NCBI GenBank assembly: GCA_020726505.1
Contig: JAHLEZ010000011.1
Coordinates: 434,001-498,000, forward strand
Direction of reading: 5' to 3'
Length of the DNA stretch: 64,000 bases
DNA from: Leptodontidium sp. MPI-SDFR-AT-0119
Lineage: Eukaryota > Ascomycota > Leotiomycetes > Helotiales > Leptodontidiaceae
Shown here: piece after piece, positions 12,723 through 22,467 of the stretch
Layout of the letters: the number at the start of each line of letters is the position of its first letter
How positions within the stretch are numbered: the first letter of the stretch is position 1
Notes under the pieces: generated by a model
What the model was told of the DNA's origin: nothing
Seen by the model: the letters and a program-made list of their open reading frames with translations, nothing else
The model's database searches: none
Translations under genes and position numbers: made by a program

Positions 12723-12864
12723 GGGAAAGGGAAGGGAAAGGGAAGGAAGGGAAGGAAGGAAGGGAAGGAAGGGAAGGAAGGGAAGGAAGGGAAGGAAGGA
12801 AGGGAAGGAAAGGGAAGGAAGGGAAGGAAGGGAAGGAAGGGAAGGAAAGGGAAGGAAGGAAAGG
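12723..12864 (+). repeat. Purine-only GGAAG/GGGAA tandem repeat
   Basis: About 140 bp made almost only of G and A in imperfect GGAAG, GGGAAAG and GAAG units. One strand is fully purine, so it could form triplex DNA. It is probably length-polymorphic between isolates. Confidence 0.92.
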
Positions 12865-13007
12865 AATTCATGACATACATGAAGGAAATGGGAAAGAGAA
12901 AAAGAGGGTGAGAGATTGGGTGTATCCTCCTCGTTTTAAAGCATTTCACGGATTGTTTTTGGTGTTTTGGAATGGGTATTTATTTACTTACTTGGTTCTT
13001 GGTGCTT

Positions 13008-13028
13008 GTACGTGTACGTGTACGTGTA
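13008..13028. repeat. TACGTG tandem repeat
   Basis: Alternating TACGTG units, self-complementary in part, followed by a GTGTGTG run. Simple repeat. Confidence 0.7.
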
Positions 13029-13120
13029 CTCGTGTGTGGTGTGTGTGAGGAAAGGTAGAGTAGTGCCGGATTTATTGGTGTGATTGTGATTGCCATTGTA
13101 TGGCGACTTCGCTCTGAGGA

Positions 13121-13157
13121 GTGAGTGAGGAATGAGGAATGAGGAATGAGGAATGAG
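13121..13157 (+). repeat. GAGGAAT tandem repeat
   Basis: Four consecutive 7-bp GAGGAAT units preceded by GTGAGTGA. Likely a slippage-prone minisatellite. Confidence 0.85.
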
Positions 13158-14187
13158 TCGGGATGTGCGGTTGGTATGGTGTTGTTTTGATATTGTAGCA
13201 TACATAGCATGATTTTGAGACTTGAGGTTTGTGTGAAACTGGGAGGGATGAAAATACGGTGAGAGATTTTGGGACTTTGAGGAGTTTGGGTGGAATTTTG
13301 GGTTGAGGTGGTGTGGGTGTTTGAGTTGAGGGTTTGCTTGTCGGGTTTGGTTAGGTTGGGATATAGATGTTTTCTTTTTTTGGGGGGTGGATTGTGGGTT
13401 GTAAGTCGAGTTGTGTGTGAGTCGTAAGTCGTGAGAGGGGTTTGTGACTTGCAAAAGTTTGCATAAGGAGTCGAAGTGTTGGGCATGTTGTTTGGGGGTC
13501 TTGAGAGACTTGAGACTTTGAGGTTGATGGTTGGGGGTTTGCGGGTCAGTTTGGTTTGGTTTGCTTGGAATATTGTATCCTTGTTAAGCCTCTGGAAGGA
13601 TTTGTGAGTTGTAAGTCATGAGGGGCCGTTGTAACTTGCCGGGGTTTGTTTCTATAGGAGCTGCGGTGTTGGGTATTTGGGGTCTTGAGGGGGTAGGGGC
13701 TTTGTTGGGTTTCGGTTCCAAGATTTCTTCCTTCTCATATGAATTACTGGTGTCAGTTCTTGGGACTCGAGTGTCTTGTGTAAGAGGTGTGAGAAAAGTC
13801 TAAAATCATATTTCAAACTCCGGAAAGAGTCGTCTGCCTTGCTTCCCACCCAAAGGAGCCATGATATTGAGATACCGGAGTTGCTTTTATGCTTGGATAT
13901 CGTAAGGATACTTTGGCGGTGTCTCAGGGTAGAGGGAGGCTTGAGTCATTGAGTTGTAATCCACCTATGAAGTGTGACACTGTACTACCTAGGTACAGTA
14001 CATACCAACAGAATGGAAACCTCTAGATGAGCTAATTCACTTACTTCCCCAGCCTCACAATCTCCCAACTAGGGTGTGATTACAGATCTTGAGCATGTTT
14101 CCTTGACCCCCGGATGTGAGTAATGAAGTGAACGAATCTACCATTCAAGCAATATGATACTGGAGGCACCAAGAGACACAATCCTTC

Positions 14188-14556
14188 TCATGGATTTGAA
14201 GGTTCTCGTATCGATGTAAATGGCCAGTAGAGCTTATGTGCTCCAACATGCATTAGCAATGCCTCAAATACAAGAAACATAGACTTGCACAGATAGCAAT
14301 CAAATGTGCCATCCGGACTTGGGGGCAAGAAGCGCTTCTCCAAGAGGTAAACTTTCTCCGCAAAAGGTTTTTTCTCTTCCCAAAAGACTCTCATCACGCG
14401 ATGCTCGTGTTGGTGTTGTTGTTCGTGGTCATGGCGAAGTCGTCGAGTGGGGAAACTTTTCGGGCAGTAGCAGCATCTGTAGGAATCGTTGTCGTCGTGT
14501 GCTTGACGAGTTTCAAAGCTTCTTGGAGAGTTGATAGAGCAGTTCGGCCCAGTCAT
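14188..14556 (-). CDS. Two-finger C2H2 zinc-finger ORF overlapping the ULD gene
   Basis: Encodes 122 residues with two well-formed C2H2 fingers. The first is CCYC followed by twelve residues to the HEQQH pair (C-x2-C-x12-H-x3-H). The second starts at CYLC and ends in HVGAH with the same spacing. The 5' end overlaps the last 44 nt of the upstream minus-strand gene in another frame. It may be the true C-terminal exon of that gene, either through a missed intron (a TTCCTACAG acceptor sits just before the first finger) or a second frameshift. As a free-standing gene its start would be the MTGPNCS methionine. Reality of the coding segment is well supported; gene identity is not. Confidence 0.55.
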   Translation of the reverse strand: MTGPNCSINSPRSFETRQAHDDNDSYRCCYCPKSFPTRRLRHDHEQQHQHEHRVMRVFWEEKKPFAEKVYLLEKRFLPPSPDGTFDCYLCKSMFLVFEALLMHVGAHKLYWPFTSIREPSNP

Positions 14557-16605
14557 TTAAAGTTAAAATGCGCGATCCACTCTCAAGTTTTGGAGGACAT
14601 AGGCATCTAGAGTCACCACATCCACCAAACAATGCCGCCGGTGCAGTGGAGGACCCGGTGTTGCCCTCAGTCCCAACCTTTGAAGTCATGTTTAATGAAT
14701 CAGGAGGACTTAGAAGAGATCTTTGGTTCACTACTCCGTCTCGAGAAACCAGCCCCGTATATAGCTGATATAAAAGTAAATTGGCAACTTCTGGTTCTAG
14801 ATTGGATCTGAACATCGCATTCGTCACTTGCCGCAACTCGTCCATTTCAGAGGACTTGTTCTGATCTGCGAGTACAGTCAAGAGGCTCGAGATCATGTCT
14901 TGAAGGGCCCACGGATCTTTCACGACGACCTCTTCGTAATTCGCATCATAAGATGCCCGAAACAAGTCTTCCGCTGCCGCGAACTTCCTTTGGTTTCGAA
15001 GACACCATGCGAAAGCCACGAGGCTGGACCGGGTATCTTTGTGTTTCAATCCGAGGACAGCGGCGTTTTCTTCGAAGGATTTTCGTAATGTCTGCTCTTG
15101 GGCTTCCAGTTTGGCCCGGGGACTGAGTACATATTCGGTTGTTGACCTGGCATGTGTCAAGAATGGACCGGGGATGTGTTTGATCCTTGTTTTGCTTGAG
15201 ATGACTCGGACGCGTTTGAAGTACGATACGTTGTTCATATTCTCTGTTTCTGTGTCTCTGGAATTCCTTTTGCTGGGGCCATTGAAAGTCGGCTCTTCTG
15301 GACGGGATGTTGTAACGGGAGTGATAGCAAAAGAGCTTTGACCGAAGAGAACATGTTTTCGTCGAATACTCGTCATCTTAGGCGGTGATGGGGGCTCAAC
15401 ATCTTTGTATTCGGTGATTCTCCTATACCACATGTCACAGTTAGTGCTATTAATTAATGTCAGATTTCACCCCCAGTACATATAGTTATCGACAACCTAC
15501 CACTGGATATCAGAGTCAAGTAGCCCGCGAGAAGAAGCTTGGCATCTAGGACAAGTCGTCTGACCAGAGGTCTTGACTTCCCTGTCCTCAAAGACCAAAG
15601 CCATATCTACCCTCTGTCCGGGTAAGAAATAACTTCCCACGAGTAGCATGCTCCTGCAACACATACTCTCCGTTCTTGACTTTCGTATATCCCTGGACTA
15701 AGCGAAATCGCAACTCAAGAACAGCATCGAATGCTTCCCAAGAGCTGATAAACTGCAGGTGCACTGGAGAGATCCTTCCAATTGCATCCTCTAAGATGAA
15801 TGGTTCTTGAATCAGGGAACGTTCCAAGTGGCTTGGGAAACCACTCTTGATTGCCAATAGTGCGTTGTACGTTGCAACGTTCATGGTGAAGATTCGCTGC
15901 GTCATTAACTTCAAATCCGAGCCGAGTTGACGAAACCATTCTAGTCTCAAATTCTCTGCAATGTTCTTCGCGATGTGAGTGCTAGCCGATATGAGGCGGT
16001 TGCTCTCTCGAAGTTGCTCTCGAACTTCTATAATGAGGGTGTCGTGTGATTCGGCACGCTGTTGTGAAACATTGATGTGAGCATCGAGCTTTTGATCACT
16101 GATTTGAAGAAGCATTCTGTGACAATGTTAGACTTGACCTGTTACTTTGAGTAACTTAGTAAATAACTCACACGCTTGCGGTCGCTAGCAGCATGTTCGT
16201 GGACGAGCTGTGACCCGTGACCTCCGCCCGGAATATTTCAAGGTCCTCTCTTTGCGACACCCATCTGATCTTCATAATTGTATCGCGCAAGAAGTTCCGT
16301 GATGAATCTTCGCAAAGACTGGCGTCATATCTCTTGATCTTTTCCGTGAAAGCCTCGATGCTCTGTCTACAATTCTGAGCCGTTTGCCGAGCAGTCTTGC
16401 AGAGCGCCAGCAGCTCGGGAGTGCGTTCGCATGTTCGCGACAGGATATCGACTTTAAGCAAGGCTCGATCGAGAATATGCAATTCTCGAATCACTTCGCG
16501 GTATTCGGATTTGGAGCCTCGGCTGTCGTCCAGAGCAGCGACGAGGTCTTTGACGATGAGACAGATGCTGATGATGTCCCCAACGGAACCAAATGTAACC
16601 GGCAT
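14513..16605 (-). CDS. Fungal ubiquitin-like-domain (ULD_2-type) protein, apparent frameshift
   Basis: Exons at 16172-16605, 15501-16116 and 14513-15422 (minus) share phase-compatible introns. The N-terminus (MPVTFGSVGDIISICLIVKD) is a helical leader common in fungal ULD/STAND-like proteins. The ubiquitin-like domain runs from EPFILEDAIGRISPVHLQF to the conserved FLPGQRVDMALVF. Those halves lie in different frames: the upstream frame stops at 15588, and the conserved second half is one base out, with the shift near 15632-15641 beside a GGG run. A CPRC zinc-ribbon-like pair follows. Exon 3 has a TPR-like helical region (EEQTL-type, KFAAAEDLF). The function of this family is unknown, though links to fungal immune-like STAND proteins are suspected. 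It may be a pseudogene or contain a one-base assembly error. Confidence 0.65.
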
Positions 16606-17683
16606 GGCGGTGTATCGTTGGACACTCTTTCTTTCAAGATTGTTTTGAGGACGGAGAGGAAAGTCGAGCCTTGAAGACGTCTGCTGAGTGCCCTTCTTCC
16701 TGCTGGGGCTGGCAGGTATGCGCCGTGGAAGGATGCCTCAGCAAATAGCATCGCAAGATGGCGTTTGGGCGTCTGCAGGCAGACTTGCGGGCTCTGTAAC
16801 AAAGCTGAGTATCCAATTCACTTCGGTTTTTGTTGAAAACAAGGTTGTTTTATACTGTATTATATATACATCGGTCTCCACTGTCGTAAACATTGCCAAT
16901 GACTTTAAGCCTGGTCTCTACCAAGCAACGTTCTCATGTCCAACTTTATTCCCTGCACGATTGATCGTAGAGACTGCTCGCAAGAGCTTCAGTCACATAA
17001 GACCGACATCAAATTAATTTTGTCAAACTGTCTGTTAGGACATGTTAATTCCCTCCCCTAGAACTAGAGTCGCTCTCTTTTCGATTATTCGGATTAGAAG
17101 AGGCCTCGTCACAGTCAGATCTTGAACTCAAGAACTCAGATTTGATCATTCAGCGAATTAATGGATTACTACCCGATTGCTGGTTCTCTCTCATAGATAG
17201 TTTACTTCTTGCTACCCTCACAGGAATCCAGCTATTGGCGTTTAACTTTGTCGAGGAATAAGTTTTTTTAAATGTTCTAAGTTCTAAGTATTAAATCCAG
17301 GTCAAACGTACCTAATCTTGCACTTCTGCATTCTGTAATAAACAAACAATACTTTAGCATTAGTGCTAATATCTACATGCTTATTTGGGTGCGGTTCGAG
17401 AATCAGCTTCTAATGTCCCAAAGCTGAGTCGCGACTTCCGAATTGGGACATTTCTCGACTTGTGCATTCTCGACCACCACTGAACTTATCTTGCATCGTC
17501 TTCCCATTCGAACACACACACACACACACAAGAAACGCATGTTTGGCAAGTCGAATTATCTCTCCAGATTCATCGGGGCATATTATCAAGACCCTCGAAC
17601 TAAGAGCCATTGGTACTGACCACACCACAGCTGCGCCTTTTCCTTCAACCCCAGACCCTCTAGCATCTGCCAAAGTCGCAATC
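16606..17683. other. Divergent intergenic region
   Basis: Shared upstream region of the ULD gene (minus) and the 2EXR gene (plus). The middle part (about 17020-17350) is A/T-rich. A CA dinucleotide repeat is at 17512-17530. No gene was recognised. Confidence 0.5.
17512..17530 (+). repeat. CA dinucleotide microsatellite
   Basis: About nine CA units in the leader of the 2EXR gene. An in-frame ORF extends through it, but the downstream ATG at 17684 is the better start. Confidence 0.85.
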
Positions 17684-18707
17684 ATGGAAATGACCTCCTC
17701 CACCCCGACCATGTCAACAAACCCTCAGCTCGATCAGTTCACTTTCTTTCCCAAGCTGCCGCTCGAGCTTCGATTGAGAATCTGGAAAGATGTCTCGTTT
17801 CTCCCCAGACTCGTGGATACCAAAGCTCGACACCTGGGCCAAATTAACGGCATCGTTACCTCCGCCGATTTGACTGGATGGCGATCTACACTACCAGTAC
17901 CCTCCATTTTTCATGTATTCCAGGTAGGTTCCCCCCAAGGGTCGAGGTCCCACCGCCTGCTCAAATATCCTTCGAAACTTCATGGGTTACAACAACTTCA
18001 CTACTAATTGGGAACAGGAATCGCGAAAGGAGGGACTAAGACACTACAAGCTTGAATTCGGATCCAAACTCTCCAGCTCTTGGATATCCGTCAACATCCC
18101 AGCCAAGGTTTACGTCAACTTCAACGCCGATGTCGTGCTTCTTTTTGGACCTCTGGACCCCGCAAGTGAGATTGAGCTCTGCCAAAAGCCCATTCGCCAT
18201 CTCGCATTTCCTGTCGATGTCAGCGATCATCACACTTCCCTTGTAGCACTTACCGACCTCTGCGGCTTTCGATATCTGCGCCTACACGAGATCATTCTAG
18301 TGCCTATGCAAGATACATCCACCATATCAGTCCCATTCCGACTTGAACCATACAATCAGAAGACAAGTATCAGCGTGGACGGCTCAAATTATTACAGCCT
18401 TCATAGTGCCACAGCTTATGCAAGATGGGAACTGGAACGCAAACTAGGAAGACGTAAAGAGATCCTGCAGAAGTTTCGCAGATATTGTGCAGGAGAATTG
18501 GAGAAGGCAACGGTTTTGGAAGGGTACATGGTTTATGGGATCAATGGAATGGAAGATAATGACCAGGATTTTGTGGACTTCCAAAAGACACGCCGCTTCG
18601 AGAAGGAACTAAAAGAGTACAAGGACATGATGAGGGAGGATAAGTTGTATGGGCCATGGACACTTCCAGAGATCAGAATCATGCAATTGGCGACGCAGGA
18701 GGATTGA
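17684..18707 (+). CDS. 2EXR-domain fungal protein
   Basis: Exons 17684-17923 and 18018-18707 join in phase 0 across a 94-nt intron (GTAGGT donor, AACAG acceptor), encoding 309 residues. The N-terminal motif FTFFPKLPLELRLRIW is the hallmark of the fungal 2EXR family, an F-box-like element. The central VYVNFNADVVLLFGP segment also fits the family. The C-terminus is charged and helical. Members are abundant, fast-evolving proteins of unknown role in filamentous ascomycetes. The frame is open further upstream, but ATG 17684 starts just before the domain. Confidence 0.85.
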
Positions 18708-19333
18708 AGAACACTTGATGTGTTCTACGAAGGACCAAAGGGTCCCGAAGAATCTCGTAGGGATTGCTGTGAAGCTGGCTTAGACAACAACAAAGTATTG
18801 AGGGTCTGGTCTCTGTTGCTTATTTGTTCTTACGTTGCTGTCACCTTTCTGGTAGAGAAAACACGGTTTTAGTCAACGCTGACATAGATTAAAAGAAGAA
18901 TATAACTCGGGCAGTCTCGAATTGCAATCCGAAATCCTCAAACCTATCAAAAGCCGTGCGAACAGCGAGTTACTTTCGGTGCTTGAGCAAGATGAAAACA
19001 GAAAAAAGTTGAGTAAGCATTTCATAGTCGACCTCAAGCCTGTAACTTTCCCTTGGCCGCATACGAACCCCAATCCTCTTCCCAAAATGGAAACATCAAA
19101 ACAGCACGCGGTTGAGTAGTTCGAGTCCTTTCTCTTTCCGAGACATCTTCAGCCCAGAAGCCTTCTCCGCTTTCCGCATGTATGCGCCTCAATCCCGAAG
19201 AGAGGAAATACTGCCTCGGAGATAGTTCAATCGCGTGTCTGTAGCATCCTCAAGACATCCAGAGGCGTGACGCGTTCGTCACCATGTCAACATCCTCCCG
19301 GCCTCTCGCATGAGGTCCAAGGTCAATACAGTC

Positions 19334-19557
19334 CGAGGCGGCAAAAATCCGTGTCCGGCGAAGCGAGTTACTAAGTGAGTTGCTACATTACCCGCCTGCA
19401 AGTGTATAATATACTCTGAAGATTAAGATTAGAACTAAAGCTTACTTAAACCCCGGCTCTTCCTTAAAGTTAATGTTCTGAAGTGATTTAGAGACTTTAA
19501 ATAGGCTCTCGTTCGTAGATATAGTAAATGGTGCAAACCACCGAATTCCACAACGCA
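19334..19557 (-). mobile_element. Degenerate MITE, copy C
   Basis: The left end (19334-19365) resembles the 32-bp terminal inverted repeat of the 47.35-kb copy (CGAGGC...AAGCG). The internal part in reverse complement (about 19433-19510) matches that copy's core, including TTCAGAACA and GGGTTTAAGTAAGC. The right end is more diverged. The length, about 224 bp, equals that of the 47.35-kb copy. No ORF is present, so it would be non-autonomous. Confidence 0.6.
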
Positions 19558-20143
19558 ACATCTTAGGACATTGGACGCGTAATGGATCAGTCTTCCGTGT
19601 TCAATGATACCACACCGTCTCAAGATGCTCCCGGCGCAATAGACAGCTGGTCATAATTGCATACAACGGCAGCCCTGCGGGATATTTCTGGCACGATGAT
19701 CTCACAGCATGTCACAGAACTCTCACAGGACAATCGCGGCGGAGCTACGTCAGACAATCAACGTAACTTCACTCTATTCTCGAAACTGTCACCTGAGCTT
19801 CTGGAGCGATAGGACTAAACAACTATGAATTGGATTTCTACCACGAATTCGACCTTGACAGCAAAATGGCGTTGAGATTGCATGTTTCAATCTAAACCTC
19901 ATCATCACATCCCTGTCGATCAAAACAGATCCCTAGCTGTTAGGCGAGATCTGGATCATGGAAAAGGGGCAGCGAGTGACACATTACACGTGATGATCGG
20001 CAACGACGACCTAGCAAACTTTAACAGAAGTATCATTTCCGTTCCTCCCGTTTCTTCCCTCTTGGAATTGCTTGGAATTGCTCGTCCTCAAAGATTACCT
20101 AAACGACTTTCTGACGTGTCGTGGATACTACTTCATTTCCCGT

Positions 20144-20150
20144 TATAAAG
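20144..20150 (+). promoter_or_regulatory. Candidate TATA box for the chorismate mutase gene
   Basis: TATAAAG about 200 bp upstream of the ATG, followed by a CT/CA-rich leader. Position fits a fungal TATA element; no experimental support. Confidence 0.4.
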
Positions 20151-20350
20151 GAATACAACAGTCCGGGTCTGCAAAGCGTACTATCTGTAACCAAGCATCC
20201 CGATATTTTTGAGCTTGCTTTTCACTCCCCAGAGAGATTTAACTAGCTCTGATTTGTTAATCTGGGATTTAATCTCGGTTGGATTTTGCCTGTCTTTGGC
20301 TTTTCTTGCGCCGTTTATTCTGATACAACTACAACTCATCCCAACCCAAG

Positions 20351-20948
20351 ATGCAATTCTCTTCACTTCTTCCGCTCGCCCTCATCGTCTTCCCCACCGT
20401 TCTAGGAGCATCTAACACCAACACATCATCCTGTTATGGCTCCCCACTCCCACCTCTTCCGGCCTCGGCCTCATCAGAGAACCGCACCATTCCCTGGGGC
20501 ACACCAGCATTCACGCTCCCAAACGGTACCGTGTGTTGCAGCTCCCTGGCACAGGTACGACTCGGTATCAATGAGATAAACGCACAGTTAGTGGAGCTGT
20601 TGGCTCAGCGAGCGGCTTATGTGAGGGAGGCTACGAGGTTTAAGGGGACGCTGGATAGTTAGTGTTTCATTTCCTTTGTGCCCAGATCTAATCTAGAAAG
20701 AAAACGAAACAAGTCTTAAGAGTAATTCAGCTAACGTGTTTTCGTTTTTCTCAAATTTAGCGGTCGATGTCCCAGCGAGAAATGTAGAAGTCATTGAAGG
20801 AGCTGTAAATGCATCTAGGACGACGACTCCGAAATTACCCGAGACGATCGCAAGGGTGGTGTTTGAAGCTATCATTGATGCCAGTGTGTCTTTTGAGAAA
20901 TGCTTCTTTGCGGAGTTTGATGGTGAGGGGGGCTGTGGTGCTAAGTGA
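20351..20948 (+). CDS. Secreted AroQ-type chorismate mutase
   Basis: Exons 20351-20657 and 20761-20948 join in phase 1 (GTTAGT donor, TTTAG acceptor), encoding 164 residues. A clear signal peptide (residues 1-19, ending VLGA) is followed by a Ser/Pro-rich linker with four Cys in the N-terminal half. Residues about 68-155 form the three-helix AroQ fold. Arg70, Arg87, Lys98 and Arg109 line up with E. coli residues Arg11, Arg28, Lys39 and Arg51, and Ser144 and Glu148 with Ser84 and Gln88. The enzyme would convert chorismate to prephenate outside the cell. Secreted chorismate mutases of plant pathogens can lower host salicylate; that role is inferred. It lacks the long regulatory domain of yeast Aro7. 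A MITE starts 45 bp after the stop. Confidence 0.82.
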
Positions 20949-20992
20949 TGATGTTTCTTTTGTGGGGGAGAGGAGGGGTTGGTGAGGATTTG

Positions 20993-21144
20993 CGAGATTG
21001 TAAAAATTCGTCTTTGGTGAAGCGGAGACTAGTTCCCGACTCAATTATTTTCATTACTATCAAGAATAGAAGCCTGTTTAAAGTCCTGAAAGTTTTATAG
21101 GACATTGACTTAGATAAAATAAAAGAATACGGGCGTGAGTAAGG
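20993..21144 (+). mobile_element. Truncated MITE, copy A
   Basis: Its first 32 bp match the 47.35-kb terminal repeat at about 26 positions (TTCGTCTTTGGTGAAGCG shared in large part). The core has AGCCTGTTTAAAG and GGGCGTGAGTAAGG, as in the other copies. It stops where copy B begins, so the right half is missing. Confidence 0.55.
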
Positions 21145-21396
21145 AAGCTCGATTCAAATTCGTCGGCGATGAAGCGAAATTTAGCTCTTGACTCTTGCTT
21201 ACACTACTTTCACGCCTAGCTCAGAGCTCGTTCCAAAATCTCGAAAGTCTCGTTGGACATTCGTTGAAAACTAGGCTCGGATTTGAGTGAGGAATCTTCG
21301 ATTTGAGATTTTTTCCAAAAAAAAAAAAAGGTGAAGTGAAATCCCAATATGTATTAGCAACTCGTTTTGCCGGATATGAAATTGTGGCTTGTCTCG
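21145..21396 (+). mobile_element. Degenerate MITE, copy B, abutting copy A
   Basis: The left end (21145-21176) contains AAATTCGTCGGCGATGAAGCG, close to the family terminal repeat. The core has GAGCTCGTTCCAAAA and GGCTCGGATTTGAGTGAGG. The right end (about 21363-21396) is a plausible diverged inverse of the left. A poly-A run (about 21318-21330) has been added. Non-coding and non-autonomous. Confidence 0.5.
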
Positions 21397-21738
21397 TTTA
21401 TCATATTTTCGTCATACTATCGTAGTACTACTGTACTATCTGACGGTACTTCGGTTCCGGAGAAAGTAATTAAGACGGCTGCAGTGTAGTAATGGGCGGC
21501 TTCTTCTTTAGTCGTGGTCAGTTCATAATATAATTCCTAAAAAAATTGAAAGCTCTTAGTTATAGTTGTTATATTAAATGTTTAAATTTTAAATCTTCAC
21601 TTGACATCGATGCTTTCTTCACAAAATTTCAATTAGCACACAACCTTACAACCTCACAACCTCATAACTTTTATCACTTCACATCTCCATAACCTTATAA
21701 TTACACAATCACAAGGCCTCACAACCTAGACCGTCAAA

Positions 21739-21879
21739 ATGATATTCTACATCCTTTCTCTAATCCCTTCCAGCTCCTTGATAATAATAATTCTCCCTCT
21801 CGCAATCTTTCTCAACCTCATCGCATATGTTCACGGAATCCTCTGCCAGGACCCGAGAACTACATCAGGCTTATTATGA
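21739..21879 (+). CDS. Short hydrophobic ORF, 46 residues (tentative)
   Basis: ATG in a good fungal context (GTCAAAATG) after a CA-rich leader. The product begins MIFYILSLIPSSSL, has a strongly hydrophobic Ile/Leu core (about residues 14-34) that could span a membrane, and ends in a short polar tail. No family is recognised. Chance occurrence is possible. Confidence 0.25.
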   Translation: MIFYILSLIPSSSLIIIILPLAIFLNLIAYVHGILCQDPRTTSGLL

Positions 21880-22467
21880 TCACACAAGGCCAGCTGTGGA
21901 TTTCATTGGTGACATATTTCGTTCCGGAAATAGAGCAGCAATTCCTTGGAGGCGGATGGATCTTCTTGATTCTTGTATTGGTGTGGTGTCTTGAGGAATT
22001 TGGCTTGCATATGTGGAGGGCGAGGCGGATTGTGTGGGTGCACTAAATGGATGGCTGATTTGATTGAGAATGTGTGGGTGTGTTCGCGGACTCGTGGAGG
22101 GATGGAGAATTGGAAGTCATTGGAGAGGACGGACTACGGAAACATATTGGTCATTATAGTAGTCCTCTGCGCTGCTTGGACCATGGATAGCACCTTTGGT
22201 ACTTCTTCGGGCGTTGGATTGGAAAGTACCCTCCCTACTTTACTCAGGAACCTTGGAATTTGCTGACACGCTGTACCGGAAAGTGATGGGAAGTCTCTTC
22301 CTCACTGCCTGAATTTGAATCATGACATTTGAACGGCACTAAACTACTTATATTACAACACGGCCGCTCATGCAAGTAGAGATATCATCACAAACGTATC
22401 ATACACGCCTCTCCGCATTTCCCTTCTATCTCGTCTATCAAGTCACGTTCCCGTTCAGCAACATGGC

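Larger units (their letters stand above)
11563..14187. other. Gene-poor, simple-repeat-rich intergenic stretch
   Basis: About 2.6 kb between the BET gene and the minus-strand C2H2 ORF. It contains GGATGGAT repeats (near 12215-12245), CATA repeats (12291-12305), a long GGAAG tract, a GTAC-rich repeat and a GAGGAAT repeat (listed separately). ORFs here consist of repeat translations and have no domain signature. No gene is supported. Confidence 0.6.
18708..20350. other. Intergenic stretch containing a MITE copy
   Basis: Between the 2EXR gene and the chorismate mutase gene. It holds one degenerate inverted-repeat element (19334-19557) and a weaker stretch at about 18870-18920 that resembles part of the element core. 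A TATA box for the next gene is at 20144. No coding gene was recognised. Confidence 0.5.
20949..22467. other. Intergenic stretch with two MITE copies and a short ORF
   Basis: Downstream of the chorismate mutase gene. It contains a truncated and a complete degenerate inverted-repeat element (20993-21396) and an A/T-rich stretch (about 21530-21620). An ACAACCTCA-rich repeat-like leader (about 21640-21720) sits before a short hydrophobic ORF at 21739. Nothing else was recognised. Confidence 0.5.

Noticed and set aside
12431..12949. 172-residue minus-strand ORF (Pro/Phe/Leu/Ser-rich)
   Set aside because: It is the translation of the GGAAG purine tract; low complexity with no domain.
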